Source: Blastomyces gilchristii SLH14081 (Eukaryota > Ascomycota > Eurotiomycetes > Onygenales > Ajellomycetaceae). Taken from it: a stretch of DNA of 64,000 nucleotides. Made by a program: the position numbers and the translations under genes. The stretch lies in contig NW_003101680.1 in the NCBI RefSeq assembly GCF_000003855.2, positions 506,976 through 570,975 of the forward strand, in the 5' to 3' direction. Below, in pieces: positions 34,731-44,331 of this stretch. The notes under the pieces were generated by a model, which saw nothing but the letters and a program-made list of their open reading frames with translations, did no database searches and was not told the origin of the DNA. How positions within the stretch are numbered: position 1 is the stretch's first letter; the number at the start of each line of letters is the position of its first letter.

Positions 34731-37185
34731 TTATGCAATATTGCCTGCCATGCCCATGAAGATCGCCTGGGCAGCAAGTTGTAGAGACCAAAGCCCTACT
34801 TTCTTAAACCGCCGTTTCCGAGCCTGTTCATCAACGACATCTTGTGCGAAAGCTTCGTATGTCTGAGCGAGGAAAGGGGGAAACAAGTTAGTCATACCAA
34901 AATGATGTCACATCAAACTAAAGCAAAAGAAGGAGACAGTGAAGAAGAATAAAACTCACTTCAGCCGATAAATCGTCCATCAAACCACTATCGTAAATCG
35001 TCCAACTACCATCAAAATCGCTAACACGCTTCACAAGTCGACACTGGATAGGGATAAACGTGCGCTTGGAATTCATGTACGCGACGATTGGCCGGATGAG
35101 CGCGTTGTTAACGTATGAAAGATCCTTGGTGAAGATGGGAACAACAGCTCGAACGTTATTAAGGTGGATACGGAGATCGGTGACGACAAATCGCTTATCT
35201 TCTTCCACGGCCTCTGGAGAAACTGCAACAGCATCGTCCACGCCGCCACTCTCGCCCTGGGGAACTGCAATTGCACCACGGGACGTAGAACCATTAGGAT
35301 GTGGTTGGTAGTGGTTCGATGTAACGGTCGCTTCCAGGCGGTCGTAAAAGTCTGACATCACCTTTGCCAGGCTCTCATCGTTGTCGGCTGGGAACATGAT
35401 GTCGGCTACGATATCGACATTACCCTCACGGATCCACGAGAACGGGCCTTCAACGCCACGATTCAGGTGATCGATATTAAGTCCATCAATACGGATTCGA
35501 CTATGTTTTTTCCACGGGCTTGCCTCGCCATTTTCCTCTCTGCCATCGTTCAACAGTGCGCCCGTATAGGAATGTGTTTGCCGGGGATGGATCGTGAATA
35601 TAGAATTGTCAAAGGACCCAGACATCGTATTAGCGGACATGAAATCGTAAAAGAGCCACTGGCGCCTGAGCTGCGGCAGGTCACAGGAGAAAATAGAGAC
35701 AGAGAACGGCCGGAAATTATCCGGCTGGTAGACTGTAACCAGGAGGTCCTGCATTTTAAATGAGTTGATCTCGAAGTCGCCTGGGTTGTGCTCGTGTCGG
35801 TATGACTTGGGGTCGAGATATCCCTCAGGCCACCACACGTGCGTCCTGTCGACGACGCCTCGAACACCAATCACCTCGACATCTCGTAGGAGGCCTTTGC
35901 CATTGAACCATTTGGTAAACGATAGAGTGACGTTGACCGTGTTTATCGATACATCAAACTGGGTATAGTTCGTATCTTCCTCCTCCTCCACGTCCGATAG
36001 CTTATCCCTTAGCGCTGCAGCTGCAGCAGTTTCAGCTGCGGTTTTAGATGAACCTTTGCTCACGTTTCCAGCACCTTGGCCAGGGCGTCTTGAAACGAAC
36101 ACGTTTTTGAACGTGATAACGCCATCTTTCCATCTGGGTACGATGGCAGATTCGAAAACAACGGTGAGTCCCGACGATTTGGTCAAATAGTTGCCAATCC
36201 ATCTGGCCAAGGTTTCTGATCCCAACAGTCAGTGTGACTATTATTACACAAACAAAAATTCAGGGATGAAGCAAAAAATGGAACAGAACCAACCTTGAGC
36301 GAAAACCGTATTAATGGCCAATATAAGCAAGGAAAAAAACGTCGTGGTTCCCAGAATAATCCACAGTACATGGCCAAGAAGAATCCAAGAAAAGAAAGCA
36401 CCAATATCATCTATATTGAAGGGCCGGATGCTCCGTATAGAGAACCACTTAAAGCGCACTTTTAGCCTCGACCAAAACCCCGTCGCAGCGGCCAGTAATT
36501 CCTCCTTAGTTGGTCGATGGGGCAATCGGTCGGTGAAATGGTTGGTCGTTGTAGAACTACCCCCAGCGAGCGCCTTTCCATAGACACTCTTGCCGCTCGA
36601 GTGTGACGACAATAGCGCGGGTTCAGACGTCAACTTAGACTCGGATTCAAAGGGTTTCACAAGTGGCCGATTAGAGGTCTCAGTTTCATCGGATGGCAGC
36701 GTCGCCGGGCGCTGTGTGGTATTGATGGTTTGAGAGGGAGTGGAGCTGGTGGACGGTTGCACATCATCATTTCCCTTCGAGGACATATGGATACTTCTTC
36801 TCCAAGCACCTCTAGCCAAACTCTCTAGTCTGCGTCTATCCACGTACCCCGCGCTTCCGTGATGACATATTATTATCTTTTCCGAAGAGGAGATAGCACA
36901 TGACGCGCCGGATTCTACCGCATTGGACGGTGGTGATGTACCCAGGACCAGGAAGCCGCCGGATGCGAAGCGTCGAGTGATCTGCTTAGCATTTTTAGGA
37001 GAGGAGTATGGAAACGTCCTTGACCAATTTCCTCGAAACAAGCCCTGGACGGCATTTGATGGTCTTGCCGCGCCAGTAATAAAAGCTGACCAGGCAGAGG
37101 CGGAGGATTGCTCTGCGTGGAAGATGAGGGGATGTGCTCGTTTGCATATGTTCGCGTACAGTCGTCGTCCTATGTGGCCGGACAT
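34731..37185 (-). CDS. mdm31: Mitochondrial inner-membrane protein Mdm31
   Basis: Three exons: 37185-36294, 36215-34960, 34862-34731; 759 residues. Mdm31/Mdm32-family proteins sit in the inner mitochondrial membrane and are needed for normal mitochondrial shape, nucleoid stability and lipid handling. The N-terminus MSGHIGRRLYANICKR is basic and Ser/Arg-rich, a likely presequence. The region at about 260-297 holds a membrane helix (FSWILLGHVLWIILG, then FFSLLILAINTVF). The family core follows: SGLTVVFESAIVPRWKDG and ITFKNVFVSRRPG, later HVWWPEGYLD, and the motif RIDGLNIDHLNRGVEGPFSW with DIVADIMFP. The last exon encodes ARKRRFKKVGLWSLQLAAQAIF, the C-terminal membrane segment. Introns are phase 1 (GTTGGT...CAG) and phase 0 (GTGAGT...CAG). 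The gene diverges from pno1. Confidence 0.93.
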
Positions 37186-37526
37186 AATTTTCGGGTCATC
37201 CTGGAACACTCTTTCACTATCGGAAGAGTGTCAGCGTCCTGGGATGAAGGAGAGAGTGTTGCTGATTGAAATCCTGTTCAAGTTCTACGAAGTTGAAATA
37301 AATCCAAGTAAAAACCATGAAATCATGGTGAGATGTTTGTCTGGTTTGCATCCGATCGACCGTTTTCCCACACTTTTTCATTTTATTTTTCGGCGTCAAC
37401 AACGATAACGATATAACCTATGCGTGAAAGACGGAATCAAATAGCCCATTTTAATTCTGTATTTACATTGTTAAACCCTACATAAACTTGTACTCGCTCC
37501 GTGTACAGCACTACAGTACTTGGAAA
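37186..37526. promoter_or_regulatory. Bidirectional promoter region of mdm31 and pno1
   Basis: Only 341 bp separate the two divergent start codons, so both genes must share this promoter interval. No TATA box or named site was identified. Confidence 0.6.
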
Positions 37527-38494
37527 ATGCCTGCACCAACCGCACGGATCAGGCACCACCCAGAGGAGGGTACAGATACTAATCAGACACCCGCTTCAGT
37601 TTCTCATAACGCCCCTCGACGTACGTAGTCTGGCACAATATACCTGCCGCGCAGCCCCAATAGATAAAGAATGCAACACGCTAACGAGGGGGAAAAAATA
37701 CAGATGAGGAAGACATCCTAATCGACACAAACGCCGCGCCTCCCACAGAACCCTCTTCACAAGCTAAACAAAACCGCCTCGAACCAAATCAAGAAGAAGA
37801 TACAGAAATGCAAATCGACCTTGAAGGTCGTCCTGTCTTCACTCCCGCAACTCCATCCCAAGGCGCCTACCGTGTAGAAACCCGCAAAGTTCCTGTCCCT
37901 CCACACCGCATGACCCCCCTCAAAGCCACATGGCCCAAGATCTACCCACCCCTCGTCGAACACCTCAAACTCCAAGTACGCATGAACATCAAGAACCGCT
38001 CCGTTGAGCTACGCACGTCAAAACACACCACCGACACCGGCGCGCTGCAGAAGGGCGAGGACTTTGTAAAAGCGTTCACACTCGGGTTTGATGTCGACGA
38101 TGCCATTGCGCTATTGCGGCTAGATGATTTGTATATCGAGACGTTTGAGATTAAGGATGTAAAGACTCTTGGGGGGGAGCATTTGGGGCGCGCGGTTGGG
38201 CGGATTGCGGGAAAAGATGGCAAAACGAAGTTTGCGATTGAGAATGCCAGTCGGACGCGTGTTGTGCTTGCGGATCAGAAGATCCATATTCTGGGCGGAT
38301 TTCAGAATATTCACGTTGCGAGGGAGGCGATTGTTAGTTTGATTTTGGGAAGTCCGCCGGTAAGTGCTTCTAATCGCCTTGTGTAATTGTTCTAAAGTCC
38401 ATGATATGTGTATACTGATGTGTTTGGTCCCAAACAGGGCAAGGTCTATGGAAACTTACGAACTGTGGCGTCGCGGATGAAAGAGCGGTTTTGA
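37527..38494 (+). CDS. pno1: Pre-rRNA processing protein Pno1/Dim2
   Basis: Three exons: 37527-37620, 37704-38359, 38438-38494; 268 residues. Pno1 (Dim2) is a KH-domain assembly factor of the pre-40S particle; it binds near the 3' end of 18S rRNA and works with the dimethylase Dim1 and nuclease Nob1. The N-terminal 80 residues are acidic and disordered. The conserved part begins RKVPVPPHRMTPLKATWPKI, continues KLQVRMNIKNRSVELRT and GALQKGEDFVKAFTLGFDV. The C-terminal KH domain shows its GxxG loop in GRIAGKDGKTKF (about residue 200). The small last exon supplies GKVYGNLRTVASRMKERF, the invariant family C-terminus. Introns carry GTACGT and GTAAGT donors. Confidence 0.96.
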
Positions 38495-38803
38495 GCGAAT
38501 GGCTCCTGGAAATGATACCTACAGTGGCATAGCAACGGCGTTTTGGAGTTTCACTTTTTACCTTGATATCTTGATATCCACCCAGCTTGCCCGTTTGTAT
38601 GAAGGCAATGATAGGGTAAGATGGGAATTGGATTTAACGAAATCGGATTAACAAAAGCAACGTTTTTATGAACCATATTGATTATTTTTTATCATGACCT
38701 AATAAAGGAAATCGCATTGTACTGAACGTTTGCTCGGCGAATCACAAAAGAAAGCCAGAGGAGAAGAGAAAAACAAAACCAAAGCGCTCTAGAAAACCAC
38801 CAT
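38495..38803. other. Convergent 3' spacer of pno1 and pre7
   Basis: 309 bp between two convergent stop codons; contains both 3' untranslated regions. Nothing else seen. Confidence 0.6.
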
Positions 38804-39708
38804 CTAATCCTTCTTCAACGGGTGGTGAACCTCCTGTATCCCCTCTGTCGTAATCACCATAACCTGCAACCCGTCGCCAACCTCAATATGTCTCTCCACT
38901 GCACTCGTAAACGCATCCTTGACCAGCTGCAGCGCAACATCCCTCGGAGGTGGCACAGGCTCTCGGGGCTGTTTATCCATCGCGTTCCCCTCCCCAGATC
39001 CTGGAATAAATTGATTCTTAAAATTGACCTGATTATCCAAGAATGGCATAATCAAGCTCGCCGCCGCACCGGCGGCCCTGCAATACTCCCTCTCATATGA
39101 ACCAACGGGATCGTAGCTGTACAACGCACCCTTACCCTCCTCATCAATACCAGCCAGGATCGCGTGCACATAGTAGGGGAAAAAGCGTTTCGAGTAGAGG
39201 ATGGTAGCCAGGCGCTGCGCACAAGCTTTCACGGACATGGGCTTGCCATGCCTGTACTTGTACATTTTAACGATGGCATCAAGACGTTCTTTGAGGGCGC
39301 GGCCGTCTGCTGCGAAACCGACGACTGATAGAACGAGGTGGGCACCTTCGCCGCCTTCATTGTCTTCGCCTATTTTGAAGAGCTTGGGCGCATAGCGGGT
39401 GTTGATGTTGTAGCCGGAGACGGAGCGCGTGTCACCTGCTAGGATTGCGTAGTCTTTGCCTGCGATGCCGAGTGTTGAGCCCCCGTTGTCGGTATATCTG
39501 GGAGGGGGGGGGGTGGAGGATTTTAGTTAAGGGTTCATAAGCTTGTTTTTGGTATGGTATGGACCTTTATTACGAAGAGAGCTAAAAAGGGGGAAGCATA
39601 CGGGTTGAAGCCATGATGTTGCTTTGGCCTGGTGGTTCCTTGTGGTTCTGCGAATGAATAACCTATTGTTTCGGCATGGGACGAGGGATGATTTAGAAGG
39701 GAGGTCAT
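38804..39708 (-). CDS. pre7: 20S proteasome subunit beta6 (Pre7)
   Basis: Two exons: 39708-39602 and 39497-38804; 266 residues. Beta6 (yeast Pre7, human PSMB1) is a non-catalytic subunit of the inner beta rings. Exon 1 encodes a propeptide-like N-terminus (MTSLLNHPSSHAETIGYSFA). Exon 2 carries the fold: YTDNGGSTLGIAGKDYAILA, GDTRSVSGYNINTRYAPKLF, GAHLVLSVVGFAADGRALKE, KMYKYRHGKPMSVKACAQRL, FFPYYVHAILAGIDEEGKGA and LYSYDPVGSYEREYCRAAGA. A fungal acidic insert (KIGEDNEGGEGAH) is present. The propeptide and mature start have the typical G-S-T-L-G rather than a catalytic Thr1 context. The intron contains a 10-nt C-run just before its CAG acceptor. The chosen ATG is the first one giving the family-like N-terminus. 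Confidence 0.95.
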
Positions 39709-40591
39709 TTCGGAGGCAGAAAGGAGACAATAACGGAAAGAGGTTATAATATCGACAGTAGCAACACTAAGGAAAGAGATAATAAGAAGAATGTATGTTG
39801 TATGCTGTATGTTGACTTTTTGGATGTTGTTCTGTTGAATGATGAAGCTGAAGCTGTCGTTGAAGCTCTTGCTTCTGGCCGCTTACGTGATGCCGGCTGC
39901 CTTGTGCTTATGTCATCCACCTCCAGCTGTTTCTCTCTTCCACCAAATCCAGACAATTTGACCAACGAAAGGGCAACATACTACACAGAAAAGAAAAGAA
40001 AAGAAAAAGAAAATAATCAAAAGGTCTTTTCAGATCATGGGACAGCCAGCTGTGCCAGGCGCCCAGTCCCATGGGCTCACTGGTACACTTTTTCAGAGGG
40101 CAGTGGGTGGTGCACAATGTCACAGCCCAGGTGGCAGAGGACTGCATGTCCCGAATCGCACCCAGCTCATGGTTGTCCAGCATTTGGCTATCCATGCATC
40201 ACTGGTCGGAAATGAGCGCGTTCCTACCCGAGGATTGAAACCATTGGATCTCATGTCTCTAGAGGCAGGCTCTCCGAGAAGCCCGTATTGATCAGTTTGA
40301 AGCGCCAGCTTTGTTGCAGATGGAGATTTACCACCGACATGCATCCTGTGTATAAACAGGATCATTACCTTGAGGGTTTATCTTCTTTGATCATGAGCAT
40401 CGCGGGCTCTAGATCTACTACTATCAAGGACTAGAGTTGCATGCTCAATCATCCTTCTATTCTTCTTTCTCTTTCCTCTTAGCCTACCCTGGCCTAACGC
40501 AATCTTGCACGCCTATCATTCCCATTTCCGCTGTCGGTCAATAATTATTGCGCCTGTGTCTCTGCAGTTTTTTTTTTTTTTTTTTTTTTTT
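39709..40591. other. Spacer between pre7 and a hypothetical gene
   Basis: 883 bp. Holds the pre7 5' region and the upstream region of the plus-strand gene at 40592. A plus-strand TATAAAC is at about 40350. A run of 24 T ends directly at that gene's ATG. No further gene supported. Confidence 0.5.
40568..40591. repeat. Poly-T run of 24 ending at a start codon
   Basis: Twenty-four T immediately followed by ATGATG of the hypothetical gene. Read through in frame it would add eight Phe codons. Confidence 0.9.
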
Positions 40592-41140
40592 ATGATGTTC
40601 GGTAATTTTAAACCATTATCTACGCTCCTTGATATAAACGATCAAAGTACCTCCGCTGGTAACAGGCTAGACAATGGCGTGCGGGTTGAGGAGAACGGAT
40701 TATATATGGTTCTATGGGATACCGGAATCACAGGGAAATACCACTGGGGTTTGCTTGTCGCTCAGACAAATACCTCTGGCGTCCTTTGCCATCAAGCACT
40801 GAGTGGGCCTAACTGGAAGTTTATTGTGGAAATCAAGGACTTATCGGTGTCAAAATCGGTCTTGCTCGCTCTCAAAGTTGGATATCTTGAAAAAACCAAC
40901 GACGAGTGGTTGTCGGCGATGAAATCTATAATCCGAAATGCTACGGTGCACGGAGAGCTCACCTGTCGTACCTGGGCGCTGGCAGCCCTTTACGAGCTCG
41001 CCTCTGCGGGATTTATTGATCTGGACCCTAATTGGGATCATGTACATGGGATCGAGGAGGAGGCAAAAAGACTGGCAGAGCATGCAAGATTTACCGACAC
41101 CAAGTTCGTTCAGCCGAGCCAGTCAGCTAAACTACAATGA
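40592..41140 (+). CDS. Fungal hypothetical protein, possibly a small cysteine-protease-like/DUF family
   Basis: Single exon, 182 residues from MMFGNFKPLS. The core reads VRVEENGLYMVLWDTGITGKYHWGLLV, then a stretch giving SGPNWKFIVEI, then VHGELTCRTWALAALYELAS and a polar C-terminus. The order of a YHWGLLV strand, a W-containing middle and a C-terminal CRTWALAAL helix recalls an uncharacterised fungal domain (I think of DUF6914-like proteins, not certain). I cannot assign a function. No signal peptide or membrane span. The frame is open upstream through the T-run to 40505, but without an ATG. It is the first of four same-strand accessory genes. Confidence 0.65.
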   Translation: MMFGNFKPLSTLLDINDQSTSAGNRLDNGVRVEENGLYMVLWDTGITGKYHWGLLVAQTNTSGVLCHQALSGPNWKFIVEIKDLSVSKSVLLALKVGYLEKTNDEWLSAMKSIIRNATVHGELTCRTWALAALYELASAGFIDLDPNWDHVHGIEEEAKRLAEHARFTDTKFVQPSQSAKLQ

Positions 41141-41492
41141 TTGGCGCCACTGGCCCAAAATATGTTTCCCTGAACTATTTTAATTTTGATTATTACTTTG
41201 TGATTAAGTATGTATGCCTTTCAGTGCCTTGACATATTTTTTGTATGCTGGAAATTGAATTTGCGCTGTACGGTGTCGCTAGTTAGCAGTATTCACCTTC
41301 ACATAGTTCCTCCAGCCTCCGTAAGAGAAGCGTTATAAACTGTCTTGGGCGCCATTATTTTTAATTTTGTTTTCTGACAGCGCCGAACTGCGCCACCACC
41401 GCACCAATCCTGTAGCGTGCGTTGACATGGACATCCAAAGTTGTCTGGGTTTTATTTCTCCAGCATAAGAACTAATTCCAGTTCTTTTCGAC
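41141..41492. other. Spacer between two accessory genes
   Basis: 352 bp; 3' end of one gene and promoter of the next. Nothing else seen. Confidence 0.5.
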
Positions 41493-42498
41493 ATGCCGGC
41501 CAGTGTGGATTCCTTGCAGAGTGAAGACAGCCTCTATGCGGCCGCGTCCCATGCAATTAAATCAGCCCATTTATCAGCAGTTGAACATATTCAGTTGCAC
41601 TTTTTCATAAATGATGCGATCAAAAGAGCCCAGGCCTCGCGCTTTATACTGAGTCGCATACCGGAATCCTATCCTGAAGGTGCCGAAAGCGCCGAAGACA
41701 TTCTTCGGGGGATCAAAGAGGACCTAATATCTGTAGCACGGAAAAGTATGATGGCTGATTATTAAATCGTCTTATGTTTACCCTTAGTCTTATTCTAACA
41801 TGTTCGTAGTTGTGCGTGATGATGATAGCGATGCGGTCTCTTCTACTGTCGAAAGCGCCCTATATGAGCGGGAAAGAAATCGATGCTGTGTTTCTGGCCA
41901 CGACACAGGCCTCAAACCTATATTCATTGTCTCCCCATCAATCGTAGATGATGAAGATCTACAAGCTGGAGTAAATATGTGCATAATCCCTCTGAGGAAA
42001 TCGCTTGCTTACATTTCACTTCAGGGACGATTGCGACCCATCCTTGACGCTGTCTTATCTGCAGAAATTGCCAACGAGCTGTTCACATTCTTTAAATCCC
42101 AGGACAGCGCAAAAGAAAGCCTGCTCAAGAATCTATGGCTTATGTCGCCAGAAGTGAGGACTGCGTTCCAAAATGGCCATATATACATATCGAAATATCG
42201 GTTGGGGCACCAAAAGTTTATTGTCAGTATTTGCTCCAAGAATGAAACTTCTATGAATCTTTGATACTAAGTTCAAGGTATTTATGTGCAGTGGAGTGTT
42301 CGTAAAAGACCACCCAAACATTTTTCCCCCGTTAATGAAAGCTTTCATATAACTCCCTCAACTCCCGACGAAAGCTGCCTTCCCCTCCCCGAAGGCTTTC
42401 TACTACAAGTACATTCCGCCGCATCGGCTATCCTGCACACTTTATCTATTGAAAATGAGATTCGCCATGGATGGGCGCCGGTAAAGCCTGGTAAGTAG
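41493..42498 (+). CDS. HNH-like protein with lost His residues; probably continues into the downstream APH frame
   Basis: Proposed exons: 41493-41745, 41810-42226, 42278-42490, and either a stop at TAG 42496-42498 (about 295 residues) or splicing from a GTAAGT donor at 42491 into 42549 and the APH domain. N-terminal 84 residues (MPASVDSLQSEDSLYAAASH) are helical. The middle resembles the fungal HNH-nuclease region: ERERNRCCVSGHD, then a stretch where AHIIPF is usual, here NMCIIPLRK, and a NLWLMSPEVRTAF block where the family usually has a His after P/D-x. Both expected His positions look replaced (Cys, Arg), so nuclease activity is doubtful. It ends with YVQWSVRKRPPKHFSP, LPEGFLLQVHSAASAILHTL. 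The intron at 42227 has a TACTAAG branch; its acceptor choice is my inference. Confidence 0.6.
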
Positions 42499-42548
42499 AC
42501 TTCGATGAAGTACCTTTAAACGCCCGTCAAACTCACAGAATAATATAG

Positions 42549-43390
42549 GACGGACATTGGGGCAGTTTGGAAGATGTCTCCTCCGCGGGTTTGCTCTGAT
42601 GATTCCAAACTCCATCTGCGTGGCCATTTACCGCCTTATTCTCAAAGCTGTCGACTATTGGGATCCCCAAGGAAACCCTTCGGTCAAGTTTCTTCCATTT
42701 GGCCTTTGTCTAAAGACAGGCCGGCGCGTTACGCGAAATGAGGCAAACGCGCTCCGTCTCATTGAGAAACACACCTCCATAACAGCCCCGAAACTAATCG
42801 ATTTTGCGACGGATAGTACAGCAAACAACAACTTCCTGTTGATGACAGTGGTACCCGGTATTGGTGCTGATCGAGTATTCTACAGAATGACGTATGAAGA
42901 ACGGCGTCAACTCGCAATAGATGTTGGTAGTTGCATTTCACAGTATCGCCAAATAAAGAATGATTATGCCCAGAAGCATTTGATATGTGATACTCTTGGT
43001 GGGCCAATTACAGACCATCGCACCGATGATCGTGGGTTTTGTGGTCCCTACAACTCCAAACCCGAATTCCTGGACGATTTGACAGAGGATCTTGAGAGTA
43101 TCAGAACAGAAAGACCTCTCTCGTATCTATATGAGAAGCAACACGAGGTCTGTTTTACTCACTCAGACCTGCATTTATCGAACCTGCTTGTTCATCGTGG
43201 ACGGCTCTGCGGTATCATCGATTGGGAAAATGCAGGCTTCAAACCCGAGTTCTGGGAATACACGCGGATTGTGTGGGGGTATAAGAGTGACCATCGGCTT
43301 TCGCAGGATTTTGAACTTGCATTCGAGAAGAGCTACAAAGAGGAGTTAGAAGCTGAGCGGTTACTTTGGAGGCTAAAGCCCGTTTTCTAA
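42549..43390 (+). CDS. Aminoglycoside-phosphotransferase-like (APH) fungal kinase-fold domain
   Basis: Reading frame open from the acceptor at 42549 to TAA at 43388-43390; the first ATG in frame is at 42599, giving 264 residues if translated alone. It has the fungal APH order: VKFLPFGLCLKTGRRVTRNE (ATP-side strand and Glu), ANALRLIEKHTSITAPKLID, LLMTVVPGIGADRVF (hinge), the catalytic-loop-like HSDLHLSNLLVHRGR (H-x-D-x4-N) and the metal motif CGIIDWENAGFKPEFWEYTR. Catalytic Asp and Asn are present, so phosphotransfer is possible; the fungal substrates are unknown. Only 100 bp separate the preceding HNH stop from this ATG, and a GTAAGT...TAG intron (42491-42548) joins the frames exactly. A single HNH-APH protein of 574 residues is therefore my preferred reading. 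Confidence 0.78.
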
Positions 43391-44331
43391 TTTCTGGGTG
43401 CCTATATATTTAACAAATAACTGAGCACTAGATGCAAAGCAATCACAGACCTGTACAGGTGTTCACTTGCTAAAATGCAAAAAGTTGAGAAACCATGTTT
43501 AATGATGAAGGACATGAGGACAGGGTTTATAGTGCAAGAAAAATCTTATGAAACTTGTACTGTTGTATTGGAATTCTGTAAGACATCTATTATAAAATAT
43601 CTGTACAGCTCTCTCTTTTTCTTTCTCTTTCTTCATGATATAATCATATAAGCAGATTCTCTCTATATATTTTTTCTATCTGCTCTCACTCATTTTTTGA
43701 GTTCAATACTTTTGCAGTTTTATTTCTTTTAAAATATTATTATTCTTCTTCTCATCTACATAGTATAATATACACTCTATTGAGTATTTTATTTGCAGCT
43801 TTTTCAATCATTTTTAGATTTTCTTTGATTGATTTTAAGCTGTCTATCGAGTCTATAATTATATTATCTATATGAAAACCTTGCTAGATAGATTATAATG
43901 TTAACATCAATTCCACTAGTTACAGATTAGATATCCCTTAGCTAAACAAGTCTCAGCAATGATGTCAACAAATGAAACATACAACATTCAGAAAGATATT
44001 ACCCCCAAGTACTGTTTATTTCTGCCTTCTACTAACAACCTCTCGCATGGGCCGGTATGTTTTTTAGCCAGAAATGGCCTAGTTAAGAGGCAAGGCATAC
44101 TCCGTCCATATTGATTTCGTATTTCAAAAGTGGAGCAATGTCACGGTCACTGACGAACAAGCTGAGGAGGGGTGGGAAGTCTGCGGAGGGGAATGTGTTC
44201 AGGACGCGCTGTTGCTGGTCATCGCCAAATAACTAAGCTGCATCTTGAACCTGAGAGTATTCCTACGAATTTGCACATCCATCCACTTGATATAACATTT
44301 CACCAGATATTGGAAAGCTCTTGCAATTGCC
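43391..44331. other. AT-rich spacer before the HET gene
   Basis: 941 bp, very AT- and pyrimidine-rich between 43,550 and 43,900. No gene or structure supported. A TACTCCGT word is at about 44098. Confidence 0.5.
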
